IMG/VR virus record: IMGVR_UViG_3300036830_000453
Span: 1-40,091 of that record
Strand: one strand, 5' to 3'
Source: a virus
DNA length: 40,091 nucleotides
Position 1 is the stretch's first letter, and each line of letters starts with the position of its first letter. A program made the position numbers and the translations under genes. This document shows positions 8,297-17,337 of the stretch, one piece after another. The notes under the pieces were generated by a model. That model did not search any database. It was not told the origin of the DNA and was given only the letters and a program-made list of their open reading frames with translations.

Positions 8297-8691
8297 TGCC
8301 GCTCTACGATTGGAAGTGCGGCCACTGCGGCAAGCAGCGTGAAATCCTCCGCTCGGTGCGCGAGGCCTTGGAGCCGGTGTTCTGCATCTGCGGGGTGCCG
8401 ATGACGCAGCAGCTCTCGGCGGCCTACGTGCAGGGCGATATTGCCCCGTACAAGGCCTTGACCGGCGACAAGATGGGCCAGTGGATCACCAGCCGCAAAG
8501 CCCACCGGGAATTTTTGAAGCGCAACCGCTTGGTCGAAGTGGGCAACGACAAGCCCAAGACCCAGCCTATGCGCAAGATCCACACCGACCGGAGCAGGCG
8601 CGAACTGCGCGAGCAGATGCGGGCCCAGGTACGGAAAATCCTCAAACCCGACACCAAGCGTGGCGGACTCATCGAACGAAAGAAGGCGTAA
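8296..8691 (+). CDS. FmdB-like zinc-ribbon protein
   Basis: A 131-residue protein beginning MPLYDWKCGHCGK, the classical opening of the FmdB-type putative regulatory zinc ribbons. A second Cys pair (CICGVP) near residue 33 completes the knuckle. The rest is basic and helical with several RxxR clusters. Its ATG overlaps the stop of the membrane protein (TGATG). Zinc ribbons of this type often lie between portal and scaffold genes in phages. The role is not established, but binding of nucleic acid or protein is plausible. Confidence 0.75.
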   Translation: MPLYDWKCGHCGKQREILRSVREALEPVFCICGVPMTQQLSAAYVQGDIAPYKALTGDKMGQWITSRKAHREFLKRNRLVEVGNDKPKTQPMRKIHTDRSRRELREQMRAQVRKILKPDTKRGGLIERKKA

Positions 8692-8692
8692 A

Positions 8693-9934
8693 ATGGCACG
8701 ACAAGCACAGGTGACCGCGGACGATGTAGGCGGCACGGGCGGGGATGATGAAGCGCCAGAACTCACAATCCGCGAGCAGATCGAGTCCGCTCGCGACGAA
8801 GTCATCGACCGGCAAGCCGGCGAGCGCGACGCCCCCGAAGGCGGTGGCGAGCAGACGGGCCCAGTCCGTGACGACTCGGGCCGCTTTACTCGCCGAGCGG
8901 CTGCAGAAGGCGGAACGGAAGGTACGCCTCGCGTACAAGCAGCTGCACGTGATCCTGCTGCGCCTGGCGGAGCTGCCGATGGCGGAGCAGCTGCAAATCA
9001 GCCGGGACCTGGCGGCGCACCCCAACAAGGCGCTGCTCCCGCTGGCAATGCAAATCCGAGCCCGGGCGCAAACGCCGACATAGCCCCTCAAGGCTGGACG
9101 CCGCAGATGAAGGCCGAGTGGCCGAAGTTGCCGGCGCCGGTGCGCGCGGAGATCACCCGCCGCGAAGGGGAAATGCACAAAGCGCTCACCGTCCAGGACG
9201 AGCAGCGCACCTACGGGCGGCAGTTCGCGGAAATAAGCCAGGCGAACTCCGATGTGATCATGCGCGCCGGCGTGCATCCGTTGCGCCTGTACCAGGACTT
9301 CCTCGGCATCATGAAAGTGCTCGGGGGCAACGACAACAATTCCAAGGCGGCGCTGCTACGCGACGTCGCCCTTCGCAACGGCCTCGACATGCGCTCCCTG
9401 CTGGGAATGCCGCAGCCCCCGGCCGGTGCCCAACCCAATCCTCGTCCTCAGCCCGGCGCAAACGGGCAACCACCTGCAGTTGTCATCCCGCCGCACATCG
9501 AACAGATGGCGCAGCAATGGGCCCAATTTCAGGCGGATAACCAGCGCCAAGCTCAGGAAAAGGAGTACCGAGAGCAGCAGGAAACCTACCAAGAGATCGT
9601 CGACTTCCGAGCCCAGCCCGACGCGCCCTACTTCGATGCAGTGAAAGACCAAATGGTCGCACTCCTGCAGGCGGGGGCCGCGAGCACGCTCAAGGACGCC
9701 TACGATCAGGCCACGTGGGCTCGCCCGGATATCCGCGCACTACGTCAGCAGGCAGAGCAAAAAGCTACTCAGGACGCCGAAGCCAAGCGGCTGCGGGTCC
9801 AAAACGCGAGAGCCAAGGGCGGCAGCGTCCGCGGCGGGTCAGGCTCCGTAGCCTCCGGCGGCGGCGATGGCGCGAACCGCTCTCTGCGCGAAGAGCTTCA
9901 ACACAATTTTGCGGACGCGCGAAGCCGCGTCTAA
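8693..9934 (+). CDS. scaffold-like head assembly protein
   Basis: A 413-residue protein directly upstream of the major capsid gene, the normal scaffold position. The ATG at 8693 has an AGAAGG ribosome site and is preferred over the ATG at 8660. Residues 1-135 are acidic and then Ala/Gly/Pro-rich. Residues 135-235 are helical (WTPQMKAEWPKLPAPVRAEI is a frequent phage scaffold opening). A Pro/Gln linker follows, then a charged coiled coil and a basic Gly/Ser tail ending in a short helix (SLREELQHNFADA) that could bind capsid subunits. In this view it templates the prohead and leaves before or during packaging. Confidence 0.75.
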   Translation: MARQAQVTADDVGGTGGDDEAPELTIREQIESARDEVIDRQAGERDAPEGGGEQTGPVRDDSGRFTRRAAAEGGTEGTPRVQAAARDPAAPGGAADGGAAANQPGPGGAPQQGAAPAGNANPSPGANADIAPQGWTPQMKAEWPKLPAPVRAEITRREGEMHKALTVQDEQRTYGRQFAEISQANSDVIMRAGVHPLRLYQDFLGIMKVLGGNDNNSKAALLRDVALRNGLDMRSLLGMPQPPAGAQPNPRPQPGANGQPPAVVIPPHIEQMAQQWAQFQADNQRQAQEKEYREQQETYQEIVDFRAQPDAPYFDAVKDQMVALLQAGAASTLKDAYDQATWARPDIRALRQQAEQKATQDAEAKRLRVQNARAKGGSVRGGSGSVASGGGDGANRSLREELQHNFADARSRV

Positions 9935-9958
9935 CCCCACTTCCAGAGGTAAAACCAA

Positions 9959-10942
9959 ATGGCCTTAATCAATCCGTCGGCCACGGTCACGGAAATCGTG
10001 ACCACGACCTTGCGCAACCGCACGGGCAAGCTCGCCGACAACGTCACCAAAAACAACGCCTTGCTGTACCGCCTGCGGGCGCGCGGCCGGGTCAAGCCGG
10101 TCACCGGCGGCCGAACCATCGTGCAGGAGCTGAACTACCAGGAGAACGGCACCTACAAGCGTTATTCGGGGTACGAGGTGCTCAACATCTCGCCGAGCGA
10201 CGTGTTCACCGGGGCGGAGTACAACTATGCCCAAGCGGCGGTCGCGGTCTCCATCAGCGGACTCGAGATGCTCCAAAATTCTGGCGAAGAGGCGATCATC
10301 GATCTCCTCGAGGGCCGGATCGAGAACGCCGAGCAGACCCTCACCAACAATATCGCCCTCGACACCTACTCCAACGGCACCGCCGATGGCGGACGTCAGA
10401 TCGGCGGTATCCAGCTGCTGGTCAGCCTTACGCCGAGTTCTGGCATCGTTGGGGGAATAGACCCCTCGGTGTGGGCGTTCTGGCGAAATGTGGCCTTCTC
10501 CGGCATCACCAACGGTGGCGCCGCGGTGTCCACGGGCACGATTCAGACCTACATGAACCGCGTCTACCTGCAGCTGGTGCGCGGCGCCGACGCCCCGGAC
10601 CTGATCGTCGCGGACAACAACTTCTACCGCTATTACCTCGAGTCGATGCAGGCGCTGCAGCGCGTGCAGAACGAGGAGCTGGCGGAGCTGGGGTTCCAGA
10701 CGCTCAAGTACATGAACTGCGACGTCGTGTTGGACGGCGGGTTCGGGGGCGGGGCGCCGGTGAACACGATGTACTTCCTGAACACGAAGTACCTCTTTTT
10801 CCGCCCGCACGCCGATCGCAACTTTGCCCCCTTGGGCGATGAGCGCTTCGCGGTCAACCAGGACGCGATGGTCAAGCTCATCGGCTTTGCGGGAAACCTC
10901 ACCACCAGCAACCGCTTCCTGCAGGGCGTGCTCGCGGCCTAA
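9959..10942 (+). CDS. major capsid protein
   Basis: A 327-residue shell protein. It starts MALINPSATVTEIVTTTLRN, carries the N-arm / E-loop type segment GGRTIVQELNYQENGTYKRY near residue 50, and ends with an Ala/Gly/Thr-rich strand region as in HK97-fold capsids of short-tailed phages. The size fits. A good ribosome site (AGAGG) precedes the ATG. Position after scaffold and before tail adaptors supports the call. A 49-base gap separates it from the next gene. Confidence 0.88.
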   Translation: MALINPSATVTEIVTTTLRNRTGKLADNVTKNNALLYRLRARGRVKPVTGGRTIVQELNYQENGTYKRYSGYEVLNISPSDVFTGAEYNYAQAAVAVSISGLEMLQNSGEEAIIDLLEGRIENAEQTLTNNIALDTYSNGTADGGRQIGGIQLLVSLTPSSGIVGGIDPSVWAFWRNVAFSGITNGGAAVSTGTIQTYMNRVYLQLVRGADAPDLIVADNNFYRYYLESMQALQRVQNEELAELGFQTLKYMNCDVVLDGGFGGGAPVNTMYFLNTKYLFFRPHADRNFAPLGDERFAVNQDAMVKLIGFAGNLTTSNRFLQGVLAA

Positions 10943-10991
10943 CGGCCGGCGGCTCCTTGCGGTAATCCGGTTCTCATAAGAGGGTTTTTCA

Positions 10992-11684
10992 ATGGGTAAA
11001 GTGCAATTTCTGGCGGCTCAGGTGCCGGCCAACCCGACCTACAATTGGTCGTTCTTGGACCCGATCATCGGCGTACTCGACATCGGGTTCGTTTCCACCG
11101 ATGCCCCGGGCCCGGGCCCCGCTGCGACGGGTTTGCAAAACGTAGCCACCAGCGTGCTGCCGCGGCCGGTGTTCGAGCCCATGTTGGGGCAGATCCTCCG
11201 GGCGTGGGAGCCCACCTTAGGCTTCGGTGAGTTCATCTACCTGGCGGTGCCCGTCTCGACGGCGGTGCCCTTGGGGACGGTGTGCTCGTACGAGTTCGGG
11301 CCTTCGGGCACGCAGTACAGCTACGTCATCATGCCCGCCGGGGCAACCTCGCTGAACACCGGCGCGCCGGTGGCGGTGTGCATCGCCTCGACTGTGAATA
11401 ACAGCGGCGCGGGCATCACCAGCAACGCGGCCAGCGTGCAATACGCCTGGTTCCAGTGCGGCGGGGCGACCCAGGTCCTGAAGACCAACATTCAGGTGGC
11501 GCCGGTGGCGACCGAGCAGGGTGCGGGTGTCTACATGTCGGCAACGGCGGGGCGTATTTACACGACCGCTTCGGCCGGCAAGCAGATCCTCGGAGCCCGG
11601 CTTGCCAACCAGACGACGGTCACGAGTACCTCCAGCTGCGTGCTGGTGTACTTGAACGGCCGCCCGAGCATGGAAGGCAAGTAA
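10992..11684 (+). CDS. virion protein, possible decoration protein
   Basis: A 230-residue beta-prone protein rich in Gly, Ala, Ser, Thr and Val with few charges. It contains repeated short strands (GFGEFIYLAVPVSTAVPLG, TQYSYVIMPAG, AWFQCGG) and has a conventional start with AAGAGGG upstream. Between the capsid gene and a glycosyltransferase, a head decoration or minor capsid role is the natural guess. If the particle is glycosylated, this surface-type protein would be a candidate acceptor. No family is recognised with certainty. Confidence 0.7.
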   Translation: MGKVQFLAAQVPANPTYNWSFLDPIIGVLDIGFVSTDAPGPGPAATGLQNVATSVLPRPVFEPMLGQILRAWEPTLGFGEFIYLAVPVSTAVPLGTVCSYEFGPSGTQYSYVIMPAGATSLNTGAPVAVCIASTVNNSGAGITSNAASVQYAWFQCGGATQVLKTNIQVAPVATEQGAGVYMSATAGRIYTTASAGKQILGARLANQTTVTSTSSCVLVYLNGRPSMEGK

Positions 11685-13783
11685 TGCTCCACGTCGCCTG
11701 TGTCAGGCAGGGAGAGGCGTTCGGCGTCGAATACGTCGAGCGCCTCTTCGACATGGTGCGACGCAATCTGCCGGATGGGTTTTCGGGTCGGTTCGTGTGT
11801 CTCACGGATCGGCCCGACGACCTTAAGGAGTTCGGGGGGATTTGCACCACGAACCAGGCCGAGACCCTTCCCGGCTGGTGGGCGAAGATGCAACTATTCG
11901 ACCCGGCGATGCAGGCCACCTTGGGCTTCGAGAAGGGCGATCGGATATGGTATTTCGACCTCGACACGGTAATTGCTGGTCCTTTGGACAAGTTGTTCGA
12001 GTACCCGGGGGCGTTCGGAATTTTGGAGGACGTCTACCGACCGGGCGGCTTCCAAAGCTCCGTGATGAGCTGGATAGCGGGCACGGCGCTGACGTGCTCA
12101 ATTTGGGAGGAGTGGGCGAAGCGCAAGCAGCCGCGCTCGCCCGGCGGTGACCAACAGGTCCTCGAGCAATTCTGGAAGGGGCCGCCGGGAATAGACCCCG
12201 CGAACGGCCTCGAATTCGGCTGGCTGCATGCCCGCATTGGCGGGGCGCCCTGGCCGCCAGATTTCCTGCAGCAGCTCTACCCGGGGAGCTTGCGATCGTA
12301 CAAAGTCGATTGCGTCTGGGGCGTTCCGAAAGGCACCAGCGTCGTGTTCTTCCACGGGCGGCCGCGTCCACACGAGGTGCTCACCGGCTGGGTGCCCGAA
12401 CTATGGAAGGTAGGCGCGGCGAACTCGGCGCAGATCTTCGAGGTGGGCACGGTCGACCAAACCAAGGTGGTGGCGAACATCGCCGACGCCCTGACCCACG
12501 ACTACGCGAACCTCGCGCAAAGCGAGCCGCACGAGAAGTGCGCGATCATTTGCGGCGGCGGCCCCTCCCTGGCCGACCACCTGCCGATGATCGGCGCCAT
12601 GCAGCGCGGCGGCGCGCTGGTGTTTAGCTGCAATAACGTCGACGGGTTCCTGCGCGATCGAGGAATTTCGCCGAACTTCCACGTCATGATGGACGCCCGC
12701 GAGCTGCACGCCGAGTGGGTGTACGAGGGCGGCATCAAGCTCTACGCCTCGATGTGCAACCCGAAGACGCTGGCCGCCGGCGCCGAACTTGGCGACTTGA
12801 CCATCTGGCACCCGCTCACCCAGGGCGTTGAAACCGTGATCGATCGCAAGGCCCTGCTGGTCGGCGGGGGCTCCACCGTCGGCACCCGGGCGATGGCCTT
12901 GGCGTACGTCATGGGCTTTCGCCGCCTGATGTGCTTCGGCTTCGACTCCTCCTACCGCGACGGCAACCATCACGCCTACGGCCAGGCGGTGAACGACACC
13001 GACCGGGCGCTTGACTGCGTCGTTGGCGGGAAGCGCTTCAAGGCGGCCCCGTGGATGGTCAAGCAGGCGGATGATTGGAAGGAGCTCGCGCAGGCCCTGA
13101 TGGGATTAGGCTGCGAGATCTCGGTCACCGGGGACGGGCTCATTGCCGCGGTGGTCGCCGGCATGAATTCGGCCACGGTCGAGATTGACGGCTTTGAGTG
13201 GCCGAGCCAGGACACCCAGGCGCGCCAGAGTATCCTCGGGAGCCTGCCCGATTTGGAAAAGTACATAGGTCTTTGTACCCATAGACGGGTGGCGGTCCAG
13301 GCCGGCGGCAACGTTGGGGTGTGGCCGAAGGAGCTCTCCAAACACTTCGCCGATGTCTATACGTTTGAGCCTGACGCGCTTAATTACGGTTGCCTGGCAC
13401 GCAACGTGCGAGAGCCGAATGTGTTCATGCGGTTCGCGGCACTGGGGGAGCTGGAGGGCCTGGGTGCCATCGCCCGCGACCCGCAGAATTGTGGCGCGTC
13501 CGCCGTGGCTCAGGGGTCGGAATTCCCGGTCATTACCCTGGACTCACTTGAACTAGCCCACGTCGACCTGCTGCAGCTGGACGTCGAGGGCTTCGAGCTG
13601 CAGGCCTTGAAGGGCGCGGCCGCCACCATCGCGCGCTGCTCGCCGCTGATCGTGCTTGAGCTCAAGGGCCTGGGCGAGCGCTACGGGTACACCGATGATC
13701 AGGTCGATGCGTGGCTCAAAGAGCTGTCTTATCAACGAATTGGCGTCGCGCACCGCGACGTGATTTACAAGAGGGTGATGTAA
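11684..13783 (+). CDS. glycosyltransferase / DUF115-like / FkbM methyltransferase fusion
   Basis: A 699-residue three-part protein. Residues 1-250: a GT-A-like glycosyltransferase with WYFDLDTV (89-96) holding the DxD metal/nucleotide-sugar motif, and a FFHGRPRPHE segment at 222-231. Residues 280-500: a DUF115/MAF-like domain with CAIICGGGPSL (286-296) and VMMDARE, related to motility-associated sugar transferases. Residues 530-690: an FkbM-family methyltransferase with QAGGNVGVW (539-547), FEPD (561-564) and LQLDVEGFE (630-638). The ATG overlaps the upstream TAA (TAATG). Sitting inside the head module, it could add and O-methylate a sugar on a virion protein or host glycan. Which one is inference. 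Confidence 0.85.
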   Translation: MLHVACVRQGEAFGVEYVERLFDMVRRNLPDGFSGRFVCLTDRPDDLKEFGGICTTNQAETLPGWWAKMQLFDPAMQATLGFEKGDRIWYFDLDTVIAGPLDKLFEYPGAFGILEDVYRPGGFQSSVMSWIAGTALTCSIWEEWAKRKQPRSPGGDQQVLEQFWKGPPGIDPANGLEFGWLHARIGGAPWPPDFLQQLYPGSLRSYKVDCVWGVPKGTSVVFFHGRPRPHEVLTGWVPELWKVGAANSAQIFEVGTVDQTKVVANIADALTHDYANLAQSEPHEKCAIICGGGPSLADHLPMIGAMQRGGALVFSCNNVDGFLRDRGISPNFHVMMDARELHAEWVYEGGIKLYASMCNPKTLAAGAELGDLTIWHPLTQGVETVIDRKALLVGGGSTVGTRAMALAYVMGFRRLMCFGFDSSYRDGNHHAYGQAVNDTDRALDCVVGGKRFKAAPWMVKQADDWKELAQALMGLGCEISVTGDGLIAAVVAGMNSATVEIDGFEWPSQDTQARQSILGSLPDLEKYIGLCTHRRVAVQAGGNVGVWPKELSKHFADVYTFEPDALNYGCLARNVREPNVFMRFAALGELEGLGAIARDPQNCGASAVAQGSEFPVITLDSLELAHVDLLQLDVEGFELQALKGAAATIARCSPLIVLELKGLGERYGYTDDQVDAWLKELSYQRIGVAHRDVIYKRVM

Positions 13784-14692
13784 ATGAACGAAGGCATGAC
13801 CGAATTTTCCCCGCCGCACCACATTGGCAGCCGCGACGTGCATATGCGCCCGGGCTCGCAAAACCAGCGCCAGACGGAGGGCGGGGGCACCGTCTCCTAC
13901 GGCCTCGATGACGGCATGATCGTCGAGTTCTTCCCGCAGCAGGTCTTCCTCGAGGCGATCTCGAAGAACTTGGGCCATCAGATTTTCCAGGAGCGCATCT
14001 ACACGCGCATCGTCATGCCCGGCAACCGCAACACGGTCTGGGTGCACGAGACCAAGGGCGTGATCTACGAGACGGTGGTCGACGACGAATCGGGCGAGTA
14101 CCACACCGTCTGGGACCTGCAGGAGGTCTGTGACAACGGCGATGCGCCGGAGCCGAACAAGTACCCCAACGCCTGGAAGCGCTTCATGAAAAAGGGCATC
14201 TCGGCCGACACCGGGATTCCGATCGAGCAGTGGGGCGTGGTCAGCCGCTCCTACGCCGAGTCCTTGAAGGTGAACAACATCCACACCGTCGAGGCCTTGG
14301 CATCGCTCTCCGACCAAACCGCCCAGTCGATCATGGGGGCAGTGAAGTACCGGGACCTGGCGCGCGCGGCGCTCGATGACTTGAAGCGCACCGCGATCGT
14401 CGCGAAGGAGCAGGAGCGCGCGACGCGCTTCGAGGAGCTGTCCGCCACGCAGGCCAAGCAGATCGAGGCGCTCCAGCAGCACGTGCTGGCGCTGCAATCG
14501 AAGTTGAACGGCAGCGAGGGGCCCGCCGCCCCGGGCCGCATGGTCGGGACCGCGCCGGTGGTAGCGACCGAGATTCGCAAGATGTCGAAGGCGAACGCCG
14601 CCAAGAAGCACCGCATCCCGGACGCCGATGAGGCGCCGGCCGGGCCGGAGCGCCGCCAGGGCAAGCCGCCGCAGCTCAAGCAGACGGGTTAA
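13784..14692 (+). CDS. phage structural-region protein with coiled coil
   Basis: A 302-residue protein starting one base after the fusion enzyme's stop. Residues 45-155 include FFPQQVFLEAISKN and VMPGNRNTVWVHETK. Residues 150-205 contain GIPIEQWGVVSRSYAESLK and HTVEALASLSD, a short helical segment often seen in proteins next to phage capsid genes and resembling a helix-hairpin-helix. Residues 205-250 form a coiled coil, and the C-terminus is basic and disordered. Function is unknown. It is probably a virion or assembly factor. Confidence 0.65.
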   Translation: MNEGMTEFSPPHHIGSRDVHMRPGSQNQRQTEGGGTVSYGLDDGMIVEFFPQQVFLEAISKNLGHQIFQERIYTRIVMPGNRNTVWVHETKGVIYETVVDDESGEYHTVWDLQEVCDNGDAPEPNKYPNAWKRFMKKGISADTGIPIEQWGVVSRSYAESLKVNNIHTVEALASLSDQTAQSIMGAVKYRDLARAALDDLKRTAIVAKEQERATRFEELSATQAKQIEALQQHVLALQSKLNGSEGPAAPGRMVGTAPVVATEIRKMSKANAAKKHRIPDADEAPAGPERRQGKPPQLKQTG

Positions 14693-14715
14693 ACCGCTTC
14701 ACTGAAGGAGACGCC

Positions 14716-15711
14716 GTGTCACTTCTCACCATCGTGCAGGGGGCCTTCAGCGAGGTCGGCTTCGGCAGCCCAACGCAGGTGGTGGGCAACCCGGACTTGA
14801 CCGTCCAGCAGGCGCAAGGCCTGGTGAACCGCGCGGGCCTGGAGCTTCGCGATGCCGACAACGCGGCCGATTATTGGCCGAGCATCCGCAAGCAATTCCT
14901 GTTCAACCTGCTGGGGATTGGCCCCTTCACCGGCACCTTCACCCCGAACTCGAACGTCATCACGAACGTGAACTTTACGGGCTCGGGGACGGGGTTGGCC
15001 GGCGTGCTCGCCAATTGGCAGGCCTCGAGCACGTACCTGCTAAACGATACCGCGGTGGTCTCGGTGAATGTGGGCGCCAAGACCGTCACGCTCAACCAAA
15101 ACGCCAATCTCACCACCACCCAGGGCGTACAGGTCGACAACCAGCTCGCCTTCGGTCAGGAGGCCTATCCGCAGCCGGCGGACTTGAGCTATTTCATCCC
15201 GCAGACCGGCTGGGACCGCAACTTTCGCTGGCAGCTTTTAGGCCCGGTCGACGCGCAAGAGTGGCAGGTGTTGAAGTCCGGAATTTCCCCCGTGGGACCG
15301 CGGCTTCGCTATCGCCTGATGGGCAATCAGATCTATGTGAACCCCGCCCCCTACGTGCCGACCGGCCAGTCCTCGCCTATTTCGGACCTGTTGGTCATGG
15401 AATATGCGAGCCTGTTTTGGGCTTCACCCGCCGGCACGGTGAACCCCACGCAACCAACGCAGACGCTGATGCAGTTGGATACCGATATTTGCTTAGCCTT
15501 CCCCGAGGACCTCATCACCAAGTCCTTGAAGTGGCGAATATTGAAGGCCAAGGGCATGGCCTACGCGGAGGAATTCTCCGAGTACCAGGACTCGCTCGAT
15601 CGGACCAGCGGGCGTTTCACCATGCCGCGCAACTTGCCGCTCAATGCCCGGGCGAGCGGTATCCGCCTGCTCTCTTCGCAGAACGTGCCCGACACCGGGT
15701 TCGGTAGTTAA
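14716..15711 (+). CDS. head-tail adaptor, gp4 / tail-tubular-A-like
   Basis: A 331-residue protein with a GTG start and GAAGGAG ribosome site. The opening (LLTIVQGAFSEVGFG, then VQQAQGLVNRAGLELRD) and the C-terminal half (PEDLITKSLKWRILKAKGM, YAEEFSEYQDSLDR) follow the pattern of adaptor proteins that close the portal in short-tailed phages. A beta-rich insertion (residues 75-150) is unusual. It would attach the tail hub to the portal ring. The next gene starts directly at its stop (TAAGTG). Confidence 0.65.
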   Translation: MSLLTIVQGAFSEVGFGSPTQVVGNPDLTVQQAQGLVNRAGLELRDADNAADYWPSIRKQFLFNLLGIGPFTGTFTPNSNVITNVNFTGSGTGLAGVLANWQASSTYLLNDTAVVSVNVGAKTVTLNQNANLTTTQGVQVDNQLAFGQEAYPQPADLSYFIPQTGWDRNFRWQLLGPVDAQEWQVLKSGISPVGPRLRYRLMGNQIYVNPAPYVPTGQSSPISDLLVMEYASLFWASPAGTVNPTQPTQTLMQLDTDICLAFPEDLITKSLKWRILKAKGMAYAEEFSEYQDSLDRTSGRFTMPRNLPLNARASGIRLLSSQNVPDTGFGS

Positions 15712-17337
15712 GTGAGCCTCGCCGCGCGGGCGACGGCCGCGGAGTCGCGCAAGGCCCCGGTCGTCAAGACCTATCGCCAGATCAGCCCCGTCGGCGGGCT
15801 GAACACCAAGGACTCGCTGGCGGCGATGCCCGAGCAAGACGCGGTCATCATCGACAACCTGTTCTGCCAGCCCACCTGGGTCGAGCTGCGCGGGGGCAAG
15901 AAGCTGCTGGCGACCTTCACCGGGAACCCCGAGACCTTGATGGCGTACAACGCCTTAGGGTCCGGGGCCGCCACGCTCTTTGCCTGCGTGAACAACGCGG
16001 GCACCCGCAATATCTACCGCGTCGACAACGCCGGCGGCGGAGCGGTCGGTGCCGCGGTCGTCTCGGGGCTCGGGTCGACCAATATCGATTACAACCAATT
16101 CGGCACGGGGAACGGGAATTTCCTGGTGCTGGTCAACGGGGTGGACTCGCCGATTATCTACGACGGCACCACCTGGCAGGTGGTCACCGGCGTCTCGGCG
16201 CCCTTCGCGTGGACCGGCTTCGGCAGCCTCTCGAGCTTATCGCAGGTGGCCGTATACAAGCAGCGCCTGTGGTTCGTGCAGGCGAACACCTTCAACGTCT
16301 ACTACCTGCCGCAAAACGTGGTGGGCGGGGCGCTGACGCTGCTCAATATTGGCCCGAACTTCAAGCTGGGCGGCTCGATCGCCGCGGTGATCACCGTTTC
16401 GATCGACAACTCCGCCGGCACCAACGATTACATCGCCTTCGTCTCGACGATGGGCGAGGTGATCATGTTCCAGGGTTTCGACCCGGCCAGCGTCACGACC
16501 TTCTCCGTCGCGGCGCACTTTCGCATCGGCGCGCCGATCGGCACCGGGCGGCAGTGCTGGCAGAAAATGGGCATGGATGCGGCCATCATTTGCCAAGACG
16601 GCTTGATCCTGCTCTCCGAGGCGATGCTGACCGACCGCAGCCAGCAGAAGTTGACCCTCTCGGACAAGGTGCGCTATGGGGTTAACCAGGCCATCCAGCT
16701 CTACGGCACGAACCTAGGCTGGTCGCTGCTGCTCTACCCCGCCGGCAACAAGCTGGTGCTGAACGTGCCGACCACGGGCAACCGCACCACCAGCTATCAG
16801 TACGTCATGTCGACGCTGACCGGCGCGTGGGTCACCTGGGGGCAGCTTGCGAGCCCGTTGAACCTCTCCTGCCAGGAGAACTACAACAATCAGTGGTACT
16901 TCGGCTCGCCCGGGGCAGTGTACCAGGGCGATACGGGGCTCTCGGACAACGGCGCGCCGATCACTTGGAACGTCGAGCAGGCCTTCAGCGAAATGGGCGC
17001 CGAGAACGACCAGAAGCGTTGGACCCAGTCCGCCCCGTTCTTCGTGGCCTCCGGCGGCATTTCAGTCGCGCTCACCATGAACGTCGACTACAACTCGGTG
17101 CAGCCCGCGGGCTTGATCCCGCTCTCGCAGTCGGGTGGCGCGCAGTGGAACGTGGCCCTTTGGACCACGCCCACCTTCTGGGCGGATGCGCAGCAGATCG
17201 TCAAAAAGTGGATCGGCACCAACGAGGTCGGGACCGCGGGTGCTATGTATATGCAGGGTTCGGCGATGGGGGTGACCATGAAGTGGATGATGACCAAGCA
17301 CCAATTTGAGGTGGGCGGCACGTTCTATGGGCCGTAA
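15712..17337 (+). CDS. tail hub / DNA stabilisation protein, beta-propeller-like
   Basis: A 541-residue beta-rich protein with a GTG start abutting the upstream stop. The N-terminus contains SPVGGLNTKDSLAAMPEQDA and VIIDNLFCQPTWVELRGG, the usual start of podovirus tail-hub proteins of the P22 gp10 type. The body has repeated blade-like units (IYRVDNAGG, IIYDGTTWQVV, LWFVQANTFNVYYLP). It would plug the portal-adaptor channel and carry tail fibres. The call rests on pattern and position. Confidence 0.65.
   Translation: MSLAARATAAESRKAPVVKTYRQISPVGGLNTKDSLAAMPEQDAVIIDNLFCQPTWVELRGGKKLLATFTGNPETLMAYNALGSGAATLFACVNNAGTRNIYRVDNAGGGAVGAAVVSGLGSTNIDYNQFGTGNGNFLVLVNGVDSPIIYDGTTWQVVTGVSAPFAWTGFGSLSSLSQVAVYKQRLWFVQANTFNVYYLPQNVVGGALTLLNIGPNFKLGGSIAAVITVSIDNSAGTNDYIAFVSTMGEVIMFQGFDPASVTTFSVAAHFRIGAPIGTGRQCWQKMGMDAAIICQDGLILLSEAMLTDRSQQKLTLSDKVRYGVNQAIQLYGTNLGWSLLLYPAGNKLVLNVPTTGNRTTSYQYVMSTLTGAWVTWGQLASPLNLSCQENYNNQWYFGSPGAVYQGDTGLSDNGAPITWNVEQAFSEMGAENDQKRWTQSAPFFVASGGISVALTMNVDYNSVQPAGLIPLSQSGGAQWNVALWTTPTFWADAQQIVKKWIGTNEVGTAGAMYMQGSAMGVTMKWMMTKHQFEVGGTFYGP

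Noticed and set aside
8745-9083. Helix-like 112-codon frame inside the scaffold gene with high third-position GC
   Set aside because: The scaffold is Ala/Gly/Pro-rich here, so positions 1 and 2 are nearly all G/C and the shifted frame gains G/C at position 3 automatically. No ribosome site.
13553-14611. 352-codon minus-strand frame opposite the FkbM domain and the next gene
   Set aside because: Spans two genes on the plus strand with clear families and coding pattern, so it is a GC shadow.
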